This document shows, piece by piece, positions 1 through 7,758 of a stretch of 64,000 bases of DNA. Position numbers and translations under genes: made by a program. The stretch spans positions 1,084,660 through 1,148,659 of the forward strand of contig NZ_LISW01000001.1 of NCBI RefSeq assembly GCF_001905735.1. Direction: 5' to 3'. Below the pieces are notes generated by a model, which was not told the DNA's origin, did no database searches, and worked only from the letters and a program-made list of their open reading frames with translations. How positions within the stretch are numbered: the first letter of the stretch is position 1; each line of letters begins with the position of its first letter. The stretch comes from Streptomyces sp. CB01249 (GTDB lineage: Bacteria; Actinomycetota; Actinomycetes; Streptomycetales; Streptomycetaceae).

Positions 1-306
1 ATGGCCCGCTTCCACGTCGGCGAGACCGACCTCGCGGCACCCACCGCCAACGCCTCGGTCCGCTCCCTGATCGCGTACGAAGCGGAACGCGCCCGGGATC
101 TGCTGAATGAAGGCACCCCCCTGGTGGGTAGCGTCCACGGCAGGCTCAGGCTGCTTCTCGCCGGATTCGTGGGAGGAGGACGCGCCGCCCTCACCGCGAT
201 CGCGGCCGCCGGATTCGACGTACTGCCCGGACCGCCCGGACCCACCAAGCCCAGCCTGCTGCGCGAAGTGGGAGTTGTTTTGCGAAAAGCGCGTAGAGAG
301 GGATGA
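1..306 (+). CDS. hpnC: Squalene synthase HpnC, C-terminal part (cut by window edge)
   Basis: This is the last 101 residues of an HpnC-type enzyme, which converts presqualene diphosphate to hydroxysqualene in the three-step bacterial squalene route. The stretch FHVGETDLAAPTANASVRSL followed by YEAERARDLL is typical of the HpnC C-terminus, where the helices pack after the Asp-rich active site. Family members are about 300 residues, so roughly two thirds, including the catalytic Asp motifs, lies left of the window. The ATG at position 1 is probably an internal Met and not the true start. The stop overlaps the next possible ATG (ATGA at 303), which puts this gene in the hopanoid operon. Confidence 0.85.
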   Translation: MARFHVGETDLAAPTANASVRSLIAYEAERARDLLNEGTPLVGSVHGRLRLLLAGFVGGGRAALTAIAAAGFDVLPGPPGPTKPSLLREVGVVLRKARREG

Positions 307-1256
307 GCCGGACCGTGGAGGGACAGACGACGTACATGTCGGCACCGGTACAGGCCGCTTACAGTTACTGCGAGGCCGTCACCGGACAGCAGGCGCGCAA
401 CTTCGCGTACGGCATCAGGCTGCTGCCGGCCGAGAAGCGGCAGGCCATGTCGGCCCTGTACGCCCTCTCCCGCCGGGTGGACGACATCGGCGACGGCGAA
501 CTGGAGCCGGAGACCAAGCGCGTCCGCCTGGAGAGCACCCGCACCCTGCTCGACCGCGTCCGCGCCGGCAAGGTCGAGGAGGACGACACCGACCCGGTCG
601 CCGTCGCGCTCGCCGACGCCGCACGCAGGTTCCCGCTGCCGCTCGACGGGCTCGACGAGCTCATCGACGGCGTCCTGATGGACGTGGACGGTGCCGTCTA
701 CGAGACCTGGGACGACCTCAAGGTCTACTGCCGGTGCGTCGCGGGCGCCATCGGGCGCCTGAGCCTCGGCGTGTTCGGCACGGAGCCCGGCGCCCCCGGC
801 GCCGAGCGCGCCCCCGAGTACGCCGACACCCTCGGCCTCGCCCTCCAGCTGACGAACATCCTGCGCGACGTCCGCGAGGACGCGGGCAACGGCCGCACCT
901 ACCTCCCCGCCGACGACCTCGCCAAGTTCGGCTGCTCCGCGGGCTTCCAGCGGGCCACCCCGCCGCCCGGCTCCGACTTCGCGGGCCTCGTCCACTTCGA
1001 GGTCCGGCGCGCCCGCGCCCTGTTCGCCGAGGGCTACCGGCTGCTGCCGATGCTCGACCGGCGCAGCGGCGCCTGCGTGGCGGCCATGGCCGGCATCTAC
1101 CGCAGGCTCCTCGACCGCATCGAGCGCGACCCCGAGGCGGTGCTGCGCGGCCGGGTCTCGCTCCCGGGCCACGAGAAGGCGTACGTCGCGGTGCGCGGCC
1201 TGTCCGGTCTCGACGCCCGGCACATCTCACGGCGCACGGCCCGAGGGCGTGTCTGA
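303..1256 (+). CDS. hpnD: Presqualene diphosphate synthase HpnD
   Basis: This is a trans-isoprenyl diphosphate synthase of the squalene/phytoene synthase family. It condenses two farnesyl diphosphates to presqualene diphosphate for HpnC and HpnE. The first Asp-rich motif DDIGD is at residues 60-64 and the second, in QLTNILRDVRED, has D189 and D193; both coordinate Mg-diphosphate. At 317 residues the protein is full length. The start at 303 overlaps the hpnC stop. An alternative ATG at 336 (MSAPVQAAYSY) sits 12 bases after a GGAGGGA and may be the real start, since conserved sequence begins there. It is cytosolic or membrane-associated, second in the hopanoid operon. Confidence 0.93.
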   Translation: MSRTVEGQTTYMSAPVQAAYSYCEAVTGQQARNFAYGIRLLPAEKRQAMSALYALSRRVDDIGDGELEPETKRVRLESTRTLLDRVRAGKVEEDDTDPVAVALADAARRFPLPLDGLDELIDGVLMDVDGAVYETWDDLKVYCRCVAGAIGRLSLGVFGTEPGAPGAERAPEYADTLGLALQLTNILRDVREDAGNGRTYLPADDLAKFGCSAGFQRATPPPGSDFAGLVHFEVRRARALFAEGYRLLPMLDRRSGACVAAMAGIYRRLLDRIERDPEAVLRGRVSLPGHEKAYVAVRGLSGLDARHISRRTARGRV

Positions 1257-1406
1257 ATGCGCCTCAGGTACATCTCGCGCACCATGTGCATCAAGGACGA
1301 ACGCGGCGGACGGCGGGCAACCCCCGCCCGGGCCGCCGCGTCCCTGTCTGGGCAGGACCGATCCGAGCACGGCCGATGGGCAAGCAGCCGAGAGGGGGAC
1401 GCATGA
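1257..1406 (+). CDS. Small coupled ORF between hpnD and hpnE (49 aa, possibly DUF6380-like)
   Basis: A 49-codon ORF starts at the ATG directly after the hpnD stop (TGA then ATG) and ends by overlapping the hpnE start (ATGA at 1403), a layout typical of translationally coupled operon genes. The product is basic, Arg/Ala/Ser-rich, with no membrane segment or obvious fold. The stretch RRATPARAAASL loosely recalls the small Streptomyces DUF6380 proteins, but that is from memory and weak. I recall that Streptomyces coelicolor also has a small gene at this place in its hopanoid cluster. It could instead be spacer that happens to be open, because it is simply the hpnD frame continued past the stop. 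Function unknown. Confidence 0.4.
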   Translation: MRLRYISRTMCIKDERGGRRATPARAAASLSGQDRSEHGRWASSREGDA

Positions 1407-2791
1407 ACGACGACGCGACGCGTCCGTCCCGCGCGGTCGTGATCGGCGGCGGGCTCGCCGGTGTCACGGCGGCGCTCCGCCTGGCCGACGCCGGGCTTGA
1501 CGTGACCCTGCTCGAAGGGCGGCCCCGGCTCGGCGGACTCGCCTTCTCGTTCCGCCGGGGCGAGCTGACGGTCGACAACGGCCAGCACGTCTACCTGCGC
1601 TGCTGCACCGCCTACCGCTGGTTCCTCGACCGGGTCGACGGCACCCGCCTGGCACCCCTGCAAAACCGTTTGGACGTGCCCGTCCTGGACGTCGGGCGGC
1701 CCGCGGGCCCCCGCCTCGGACGGCTGCGCCGCAACGCGCTCCCGGTCCCGCTGCACCTCGCCGCCGGGCTCGCCGGATACCCGCACCTCTCGCTCGCCGA
1801 ACGCGCCGGTGTCGCCCGCGCCGCGCTCGCCCTCGGCAAGCTCGACCCGGACGACCCGGCCCTCGACGCCGAGGACTTCGGCAGCTGGCTCGCCCGGCAC
1901 GGCCAGTCGCCGCGCACCATCGAGGCGCTGTGGGACCTCGTCGGCGTCGCCACCCTCAACGCCACCGCCCCCAACGCCTCGCTCGGGCTCGCCGCGAAGG
2001 TCTTCAAGACCGGGCTGCTCTCCGACGCGGGCGCCGCCGACATCGGCTGGGCCGCCGTACCCCTCGGGGACATCCACGACACGATGAGCCGCAAGGCCCT
2101 CGACTCCGCCGGGGTCCGCACCGAACTGCGCACCAAGGCCCACGGCCTCGCCCGCACCGAGGACGGGCACTGGGTCGTGGACACCGGCGCCGAACGGATC
2201 GAGGCGGAGACCGTCGTCCTGGCCGTGCCGCAGCGCGAGACCCACGACCTGCTGCCCGAGGGCGCGCTCGACGCACCGGACAAGCTCCTGGAGATCGGGA
2301 CGTCCCCGATCCTCAACGTCCACGTCGTCTACGACCGCAAGGTGCTCAAGCGGCCCTTCTTCGCCGCGCTCGGCTCCCCGGTCCAGTGGGTCTTCGACCG
2401 CACCGAGGCCTCCGGCCTCACCGGACCCGGGCAGTACCTCGCGGTCTCCCAGTCCGCGGCCGACGAGGAGATCGAACTGCCCGTCGCCGAACTGCGCGCC
2501 CGCTACCTGCCGGAGCTGGAACAGCTGCTGCCCGCCGCCCGAGGCGCCGGCATCCGGGACTTCTTCGTCACCCGCGAGCGCACCGCGACCTTCGCACCCG
2601 CACCCGGCGTCGGCCGGCTGCGCCCCGGGACGCTCACCCGCGCCCCGGGACTCTTCCTGGCAGGTGCCTGGACCGCCACCGGCTGGCCCGCCACGATGGA
2701 GGGCGCGGTCCGCAGTGGCGCGGGTGCCGCGGACGCCGCGCTCCTGGCGCTCGGCCGCCCCCATGAACATCCGCTGCAGGAGGCGGCATGA
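1403..2791 (+). CDS. hpnE: Hydroxysqualene dehydroxylase HpnE (squalene-associated FAD-dependent enzyme)
   Basis: This FAD enzyme of the amine-oxidase/phytoene-desaturase superfamily reduces hydroxysqualene to squalene, the last step of the HpnCDE pathway. The dinucleotide-binding motif GGGLAG is at residues 15-20, followed about 20 residues on by an acidic residue (LLEGRPRLGG). The C-terminal flavin-binding segment is PGLFLAGAWTATGWPATMEG. I chose the ATG at 1403 because it follows AGAGGGGG at 1391-1398 and places the Rossmann motif near the N-terminus; the frame is open far upstream but that part is a shadow of hpnD. Length 462 residues fits the family. The stop overlaps the following ATG (ATGA, 2788). 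Confidence 0.93.
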   Translation: MNDDATRPSRAVVIGGGLAGVTAALRLADAGLDVTLLEGRPRLGGLAFSFRRGELTVDNGQHVYLRCCTAYRWFLDRVDGTRLAPLQNRLDVPVLDVGRPAGPRLGRLRRNALPVPLHLAAGLAGYPHLSLAERAGVARAALALGKLDPDDPALDAEDFGSWLARHGQSPRTIEALWDLVGVATLNATAPNASLGLAAKVFKTGLLSDAGAADIGWAAVPLGDIHDTMSRKALDSAGVRTELRTKAHGLARTEDGHWVVDTGAERIEAETVVLAVPQRETHDLLPEGALDAPDKLLEIGTSPILNVHVVYDRKVLKRPFFAALGSPVQWVFDRTEASGLTGPGQYLAVSQSAADEEIELPVAELRARYLPELEQLLPAARGAGIRDFFVTRERTATFAPAPGVGRLRPGTLTRAPGLFLAGAWTATGWPATMEGAVRSGAGAADAALLALGRPHEHPLQEAA

Positions 2792-3891
2792 GCAGTACCA
2801 CCGGAACAAGAGGAGAGTCAGTGACCCCGGCGAATCCGGCTTCCGACACCGTGGCGGACACCACGGACGTCACCGCGCTTCTGGAGCGCGGACGGGCCCT
2901 TTCCACGCCGGTGCTCCGGGCCGCCGTCGACCGGCTCGCACCGCCCATGGACACCGTGGCCGCCTATCACTTCGGCTGGATCGACGCCCAGGGCAGGCCC
3001 GCCGACGGGGACGGCGGCAAGGCCGTCCGCCCGGCCCTGGCCCTGCTGTCGGCCGAGGCGGCCGGCGCCGCGGCCGAGGCCGGCATCCCCGGCGCCGTCG
3101 CCGTCGAACTCGTGCACAACTTCTCGCTGCTGCACGACGACCTGATGGACGGCGACGAGCAGCGGCGCCACCGCGACACCGTGTGGAAGGTGCACGGCCC
3201 CGCCCAGGCCATCCTGGTCGGCGACGCCCTGTTCGCCCTGGCCAACGAGGTCCTGCTGGAGCTCGGCACGGCCGAGGCGGGCCGGGCGGCCCGACGGCTG
3301 ACCACGGCGACCCGCAAGCTCATCGACGGGCAGGCCCAGGACATCTCCTACGAGCACCGCGAGCGCGTCACGGTCGAGGAGTGCCTGGAGATGGAGGGCA
3401 ACAAGACCGGCGCCCTCCTCGCCTGCGCCTGCTCCATCGGCGCGGTGCTCGGCGGAGCCGACGACCGCACGGCCGACGTCCTGGAGGCGTACGGCCACCA
3501 CCTCGGGCTCGCCTTCCAGGCGGTCGACGACCTGCTCGGCATCTGGGGCGACCCCGAGTCCACCGGCAAGCAGACCTGGAGCGATCTGCGCCAGCGCAAG
3601 AAGTCCCTGCCGGTCGTCGCCGCGCTCGCCGCGGGCGGACCGGCCTCCGAGCGCCTGGGCGAGCTGCTCGCCGCCGACGCCAAGAGCAGCGACTTCGACA
3701 GCTTCTCCGAGGAGGAGTTCGCCGCCCGTGCGGCGCTCATCGAGGAGGCGGGCGGCCGCGAGTGGACCGCCCAGGAGGCGCGTCGTCAGCATGCGGTCGC
3801 CATAGAGGTGCTGCACGGTGTCGACATGCCGGAACCCGTGCGGGCGCAGCTCACCGCGCTCGCGGACTTCGTCGTCGTACGAAAGAGATGA
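2788..3891 (+). CDS. Polyprenyl (farnesyl-type) diphosphate synthase of the hopanoid cluster
   Basis: This E-isoprenyl diphosphate synthase joins IPP to allylic diphosphates, probably supplying farnesyl diphosphate for HpnD. The first Asp-rich motif DDLMD is at residues 117-121 after LVHNFSLLH, and the second region, QAVDDLLGIWGD, has D247 and D248 with Gly where DDxxD has its last Asp, a variant common in actinobacterial members. GGKAVRPAL is the IPP-binding segment. The listed ATG overlaps the hpnE stop. A GTG at 2821 preceded by GAGGAGAG with six bases of spacing is at least as likely to be the true start and would give 356 residues. Chain length (C15 or C20) cannot be read with certainty. 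Confidence 0.9.
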   Translation: MSSTTGTRGESVTPANPASDTVADTTDVTALLERGRALSTPVLRAAVDRLAPPMDTVAAYHFGWIDAQGRPADGDGGKAVRPALALLSAEAAGAAAEAGIPGAVAVELVHNFSLLHDDLMDGDEQRRHRDTVWKVHGPAQAILVGDALFALANEVLLELGTAEAGRAARRLTTATRKLIDGQAQDISYEHRERVTVEECLEMEGNKTGALLACACSIGAVLGGADDRTADVLEAYGHHLGLAFQAVDDLLGIWGDPESTGKQTWSDLRQRKKSLPVVAALAAGGPASERLGELLAADAKSSDFDSFSEEEFAARAALIEEAGGREWTAQEARRQHAVAIEVLHGVDMPEPVRAQLTALADFVVVRKR

Positions 3892-3997
3892 TCACTATCT
3901 GGTCCATATGACTCGCAGTCGCCGGCCGGCGCCCCCACGGGTGCCGGCCGACGGAGACCCCAGCACAGCAGAGGACCACCTGCACGAAGGGGAAGCC

Positions 3998-6001
3998 ATG
4001 ACAGCGACGACCGACGGAAGCACCGGGGCCGTTGACCCCCGCGCAGCCTCGGCCAGGAGAACGACAACCGAATCAACCATCGCCGCGGACGGTGTACTCG
4101 CCGCCGCGCGGCGGGCCGCGGAGCGCTCGGTGGAGCACCTCCTCGGCAGGCAGGACGAGCAGGGCTGGTGGAAGGGGGACCTCGCCACCAACGTCACGAT
4201 GGACGCCGAGGACCTTCTGCTCCGTCAGTTCCTCGGCATCCAGGACCCCGCCACGGTCCGGGCGGCCGCGGGATTCATCCGCGGCGAACAGCTCGGCGAC
4301 GGGACGTGGGCGACCTTCCACGGCGGCCCCGCGGACCTCTCCACCACCATCGAGGCGTACGTCGCGCTGAGGCTGGCGGGCGACCGGCCGGAGGACCCGC
4401 ACATGGTCCGCGCCGCGGGCTGGGTCCGGGAGCAGGGCGGCATCGCCGCGAGCCGGGTTTTCACCCGCATCTGGCTGGCCCTCTTCGGCTGGTGGAAGTG
4501 GGACGACCTGCCGGAGCTCCCCCCGGAGCTGATGTTCTTCCCGAAGTGGGTCCCGCTCAACATCTACGACTTCGGCTGCTGGGCCCGCCAGACCATCGTG
4601 CCGCTCACCATCGTGTCGGCGAAGCGGCCGGTTCGGCCCGCCCCCTTCGCCCTGGACGAGCTGCACACCGACCCCGCGAACCCGAATCCGCCCAAGCGCC
4701 CCGCGCCCGCGCGGAGTTGGGACGGGCTCTTCCAGCGGCTCGACAAGGCGCTGCACGTCTACCACCGGTTCGCGCCGCGCCGGCTGCGCCGGGTCGCGAT
4801 GAACTCCGCGGCCCGCTGGATCATCGAACGCCAGGAGAACGACGGCTGCTGGGGCGGCATCCAGCCGCCCGCCGTCTACTCGGTCATCGCCCTGCACCTC
4901 CTCGGCTACGACCTCGAACACCCGGTGATGCGGGCGGGCCTCGAATCGCTCGACCGCTTCGCCGTGTGGCGCGAGGACGGCACCCGCATGATCGAGGCGT
5001 GCCAGTCCCCGGTCTGGGACACCTGCCTGGCCACCATCGCGCTCGCCGACGCCGGGGTCGCCCCCGACCACCCGGCGCTCGTGAGGGCGGCGGACTGGAT
5101 GCTCGCCGAGGAGATCGTCCGGCCGGGCGACTGGGCGGTGCGCAGGCCCGGACTGGAGCCCGGCGGCTGGGCGTTCGAGTTCCACAACGACAACTACCCC
5201 GACATCGACGACACCGCTGAGGTGGTCCTCGCCCTGCGCCGGGTCCGCCACCCCGACCAGGCCCGGGTGGACGCCGCGATCGAGCGCGGTGTGCGCTGGA
5301 ACGTCGGCATGCGGTCCCGCAACGGGGCCTGGGGCGCGTTCGACGCGGACAACACCAGCCCCTTCCCCAACCGGCTGCCCTTCTGCGACTTCGGCGAGGT
5401 CATCGACCCGCCGTCCGCCGACGTCACCGGGCACGTGGTGGAGATGCTGGCCGTCGAGGGCCGCGCCGCCGACCCCGTCACCCGGCGCGGCATCGAGTGG
5501 CTGCTGGCCGAACAGGACCCTGCCGGCGGCTGGTTCGGGCGCTGGGGCGTCAACTACGTCTACGGAACGGGGTCGGTGGTCCCCGCGCTGACCGCCGCCG
5601 GGCTGCCCCCGTCGCACCCGGCGATCCGGCGCGCGGTCGAGTGGCTGGAGTCCGTCCAGAACGACGACGGCGGCTGGGGCGAGGACCTGCGCTCCTACAG
5701 CGAGGAGAAGTGGATCGGCCAGGGGGCGTCCACCGCCTCCCAGACCGCCTGGGCCCTCCTCGCACTGCTCGCCGCGGGGCGGCGGGACACCGTCGCCGTG
5801 ACCCGGGGCATCGCCTGGCTGACCGAGACCCAGCAGGCCGACGGCTCCTGGGACGAGCCCTACTTCACCGGCACCGGGTTCCCCTGGGACTTCTCCATCA
5901 ACTACCACCTCTACCGGCAGGTCTTCCCGCTCACCGCCCTCGGGCGGTACGTCCACGGCGACCCGTTCGCGGGCCGCACGCCGACGCGTGAGGGGGCCTG
6001 A
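3998..6001 (+). CDS. shc: Squalene-hopene cyclase
   Basis: This class II triterpene cyclase protonates and cyclises squalene to hopene/hopanol at the membrane. The catalytic acid motif DxDD appears as DIDD at residues 402-405 (NDNYPDIDDTAE). Several QW repeats are visible, for example QDEQGWWKGD near the N-terminus, QENDGCWGG in the middle, and QNDDGGWGED and QQADGSWDE near the C-terminus; these stabilise the alpha-alpha barrels. At 667 residues it is full length for the family. The ATG at 3998 is preceded by GAAGGGGAAG; the frame is open upstream but without family similarity. The stop shares its last base with the next start (6001), so hpnG is coupled. Confidence 0.96.
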   Translation: MTATTDGSTGAVDPRAASARRTTTESTIAADGVLAAARRAAERSVEHLLGRQDEQGWWKGDLATNVTMDAEDLLLRQFLGIQDPATVRAAAGFIRGEQLGDGTWATFHGGPADLSTTIEAYVALRLAGDRPEDPHMVRAAGWVREQGGIAASRVFTRIWLALFGWWKWDDLPELPPELMFFPKWVPLNIYDFGCWARQTIVPLTIVSAKRPVRPAPFALDELHTDPANPNPPKRPAPARSWDGLFQRLDKALHVYHRFAPRRLRRVAMNSAARWIIERQENDGCWGGIQPPAVYSVIALHLLGYDLEHPVMRAGLESLDRFAVWREDGTRMIEACQSPVWDTCLATIALADAGVAPDHPALVRAADWMLAEEIVRPGDWAVRRPGLEPGGWAFEFHNDNYPDIDDTAEVVLALRRVRHPDQARVDAAIERGVRWNVGMRSRNGAWGAFDADNTSPFPNRLPFCDFGEVIDPPSADVTGHVVEMLAVEGRAADPVTRRGIEWLLAEQDPAGGWFGRWGVNYVYGTGSVVPALTAAGLPPSHPAIRRAVEWLESVQNDDGGWGEDLRSYSEEKWIGQGASTASQTAWALLALLAAGRRDTVAVTRGIAWLTETQQADGSWDEPYFTGTGFPWDFSINYHLYRQVFPLTALGRYVHGDPFAGRTPTREGA

Positions 6002-6651
6002 TGGCAGAGGCCGGGCCGGCCGCCCCGCTGCTGATCGCCTGCGCGCTCGGCATCGAACAGTTCGCCCTGCGCACCGGCAGGGGGAGGGCGGTGGACGCCC
6101 CGGACCGGGTCACCGTGCTCCGTACCGGCATGGGCCCCAGGGCGGCCGAGACCGCCGTGGCGCGCGCGCTCGGACGGGACGGCGGGGCGCCGGACACCGC
6201 GGTCATCGCCTCGGGGTTCTGCGCCGGCCTCGCGCCCGGGATGCACCCGGGCGACCTGGTGGTGGCCGAGGAGACCCGGGCCGCCGGGGACCCCGTCCCG
6301 TGCACCGGTGCGGAGCTGCTGGCCGAAGCGCTGGCCAGGGCCGTACCGGGGCGCACCGTACACACCGGCCCGCTCACCGGGTCCGACCATGTCGTCCGGG
6401 GACATGAGCGGGCCGAGCTGCGGGCCACCGGGGCGATCGCGGTGGACATGGAGTCCGCCGCCACCCTGCGCACCGCCCTGCGGTCCGGGCCACGCCCGGT
6501 TGCCGCCGTACGGGTGGTCGTGGACGCTCCGGAGCATGAGCTCGTCCGCATCGGCACGTTCCGCGGTGGAATATCGGCTTTCCGCGTTCTTCGTGCCGTC
6601 CTGCCGGCTTTCTATGAATGGCACCGATCTTTGCTGCTCCCCAGGAGGTGA
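6001..6651 (+). CDS. hpnG: HpnG, adenosylhopane nucleosidase/phosphorylase
   Basis: This purine-nucleoside-phosphorylase-fold protein removes adenine from adenosylhopane to give ribosyl(phospho)hopane. Typical elements are the N-terminal strand LLIACALGIEQ, the glycine turn TGMGPRAAE near residue 42, and VDMESAATLRTA, where the conserved Glu of the MTA/SAH nucleosidase family binds the ribose. Length 216 residues matches HpnG. It starts on the last base of the shc stop and its own stop lies inside the ribosome-binding site of hpnH, so the order shc-hpnG-hpnH is tightly coupled. Position directly upstream of hpnH distinguishes it from housekeeping nucleosidases. Confidence 0.9.
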   Translation: MAEAGPAAPLLIACALGIEQFALRTGRGRAVDAPDRVTVLRTGMGPRAAETAVARALGRDGGAPDTAVIASGFCAGLAPGMHPGDLVVAEETRAAGDPVPCTGAELLAEALARAVPGRTVHTGPLTGSDHVVRGHERAELRATGAIAVDMESAATLRTALRSGPRPVAAVRVVVDAPEHELVRIGTFRGGISAFRVLRAVLPAFYEWHRSLLLPRR

Positions 6652-6656
6652 GCTAG

Positions 6657-7676
6657 ATGGCCATGCCGCTTCGTCAGTCCATCAAGGTTGCGACGTACCT
6701 CATTGAACAAAAGCTCCGCAAGCGGGAGAAGTTCCCGCTGATCGTCGAGCTGGAGCCGTTGTACGCCTGCAACCTCGCCTGCGAGGGCTGCGGGAAGATC
6801 CAGCACCCGGCCGGAGTCCTCAAGCAGCGCATGCCCGTGGCCCAGGCCGTGGGCGCCGTACTCGAATCGGGCGCCCCGATGGTCTCCATCGCCGGCGGCG
6901 AACCACTGATGCACCCTCAGATCGATGAGATCGTGCGCCAGCTGGTGGCGAAGAGGAAGTACGTCTTCCTCTGCACCAACGCGATGCTGCTGCGCAAGAA
7001 GATCGAGAAGTTCACGCCCTCGCCCTACTTCGCGTTCGCCGTGCACATCGACGGGCTGCGCGAGCGGCACGACGAATCGGTCGCCAAGGAAGGGGTGTTC
7101 GACGAGGCGGTGGCGGCGATCAAGGAGGCCAAGCGGCGCGGCTTCCGGGTCACCACCAACTCCACCTTCTTCAACACCGACACCCCGCAGACCATCATCG
7201 AGGTGCTCAACTACCTCAACGACGACCTCAAGGTCGACGAGATGATGATCTCGCCCGCCTACGCGTACGAGAAGGCTCCCGACCAGGAGCACTTCCTGGG
7301 CGTCGAGCAGACCCGCGAGCTGTTCAAGAAGTCCTTCGCCGGCGGCAACCGGAGCCGGTGGCGGCTGAACCACTCGCCGCTCTTCCTGGACTTCCTGGAG
7401 GGCAAGGCCGACTTCCCGTGCACCGCCTGGGCCATCCCCAACTACTCCCTGTTCGGCTGGCAGCGGCCCTGCTACCTGATGAGTGACGGCTACGTTCCGA
7501 CGTACCGTCAGCTCATCGAGGACACCGACTGGGACAAGTACGGCCGGGGCAAGGACCCGCGCTGCGCCAACTGCATGGCGCACTGCGGCTACGAACCCAC
7601 CGCCGTCCTCGCCACCATGGGCTCCCTGAAGGAGTCCCTGCGTGCCATGCGCGAAACCGTCGGCGGCAACGGCTGA
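6657..7676 (+). CDS. hpnH: Adenosylhopane synthase HpnH (radical SAM)
   Basis: This radical SAM enzyme attaches the 5'-deoxyadenosyl group to diploptene, making adenosylhopane, the first side-chain step. The 4Fe-4S ligands are C38, C42 and C45 in YACNLACEGCGK. The SAM-binding IAGGEPLMHP follows, and the C-terminal region has further cysteines in RCANCMAHCGYEP, as in other HpnH proteins. Length 339 residues is normal. A strong AGGAGGTGA at 6643-6651, containing the hpnG stop, precedes the ATG by five bases. The product is used by HpnG encoded just upstream. Confidence 0.95.
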   Translation: MAMPLRQSIKVATYLIEQKLRKREKFPLIVELEPLYACNLACEGCGKIQHPAGVLKQRMPVAQAVGAVLESGAPMVSIAGGEPLMHPQIDEIVRQLVAKRKYVFLCTNAMLLRKKIEKFTPSPYFAFAVHIDGLRERHDESVAKEGVFDEAVAAIKEAKRRGFRVTTNSTFFNTDTPQTIIEVLNYLNDDLKVDEMMISPAYAYEKAPDQEHFLGVEQTRELFKKSFAGGNRSRWRLNHSPLFLDFLEGKADFPCTAWAIPNYSLFGWQRPCYLMSDGYVPTYRQLIEDTDWDKYGRGKDPRCANCMAHCGYEPTAVLATMGSLKESLRAMRETVGGNG

Positions 7677-7688
7677 GCCTCGACACCC

Positions 7689-7715
7689 GGCCGGGCTCCC
7701 GCGCGGAGCCCGGCC
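7689..7715 (+). terminator. Intra-operon hairpin between hpnH and dxs
   Basis: An 11-base perfect inverted repeat (GGCCGGGCTCC at 7689-7699 and its complement at 7705-7715) with a five-base loop lies in the 82-base gap after hpnH. It has no T tract, so it could be a partial terminator or attenuator, or an mRNA-stabilising structure separating hpnH from dxs. It occupies the place where I recall the S. coelicolor cluster carrying an ispG gene. Confidence 0.4.
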
Positions 7716-7758
7716 ATCACCTTGAGCAGGAACAGGACCACAGAGAGGGGGCCCGGGC

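Noticed and set aside
1..306. Complete small gene starting at base 1
   Set aside because: The sequence is clearly a C-terminal fragment of HpnC and the ATG at the edge is coincidental.
107..2791. An 894-codon frame spanning hpnC to hpnE
   Set aside because: Only the last 462 codons from 1403 have family similarity; the rest is an Arg/Pro-rich shadow of hpnD in GC-rich DNA.
3922..3949. CGGCCGGC/GCCGGCCG hairpin before shc as a terminator
   Set aside because: Short and GC-only in a GC-rich spacer; no sign that it interrupts the operon.
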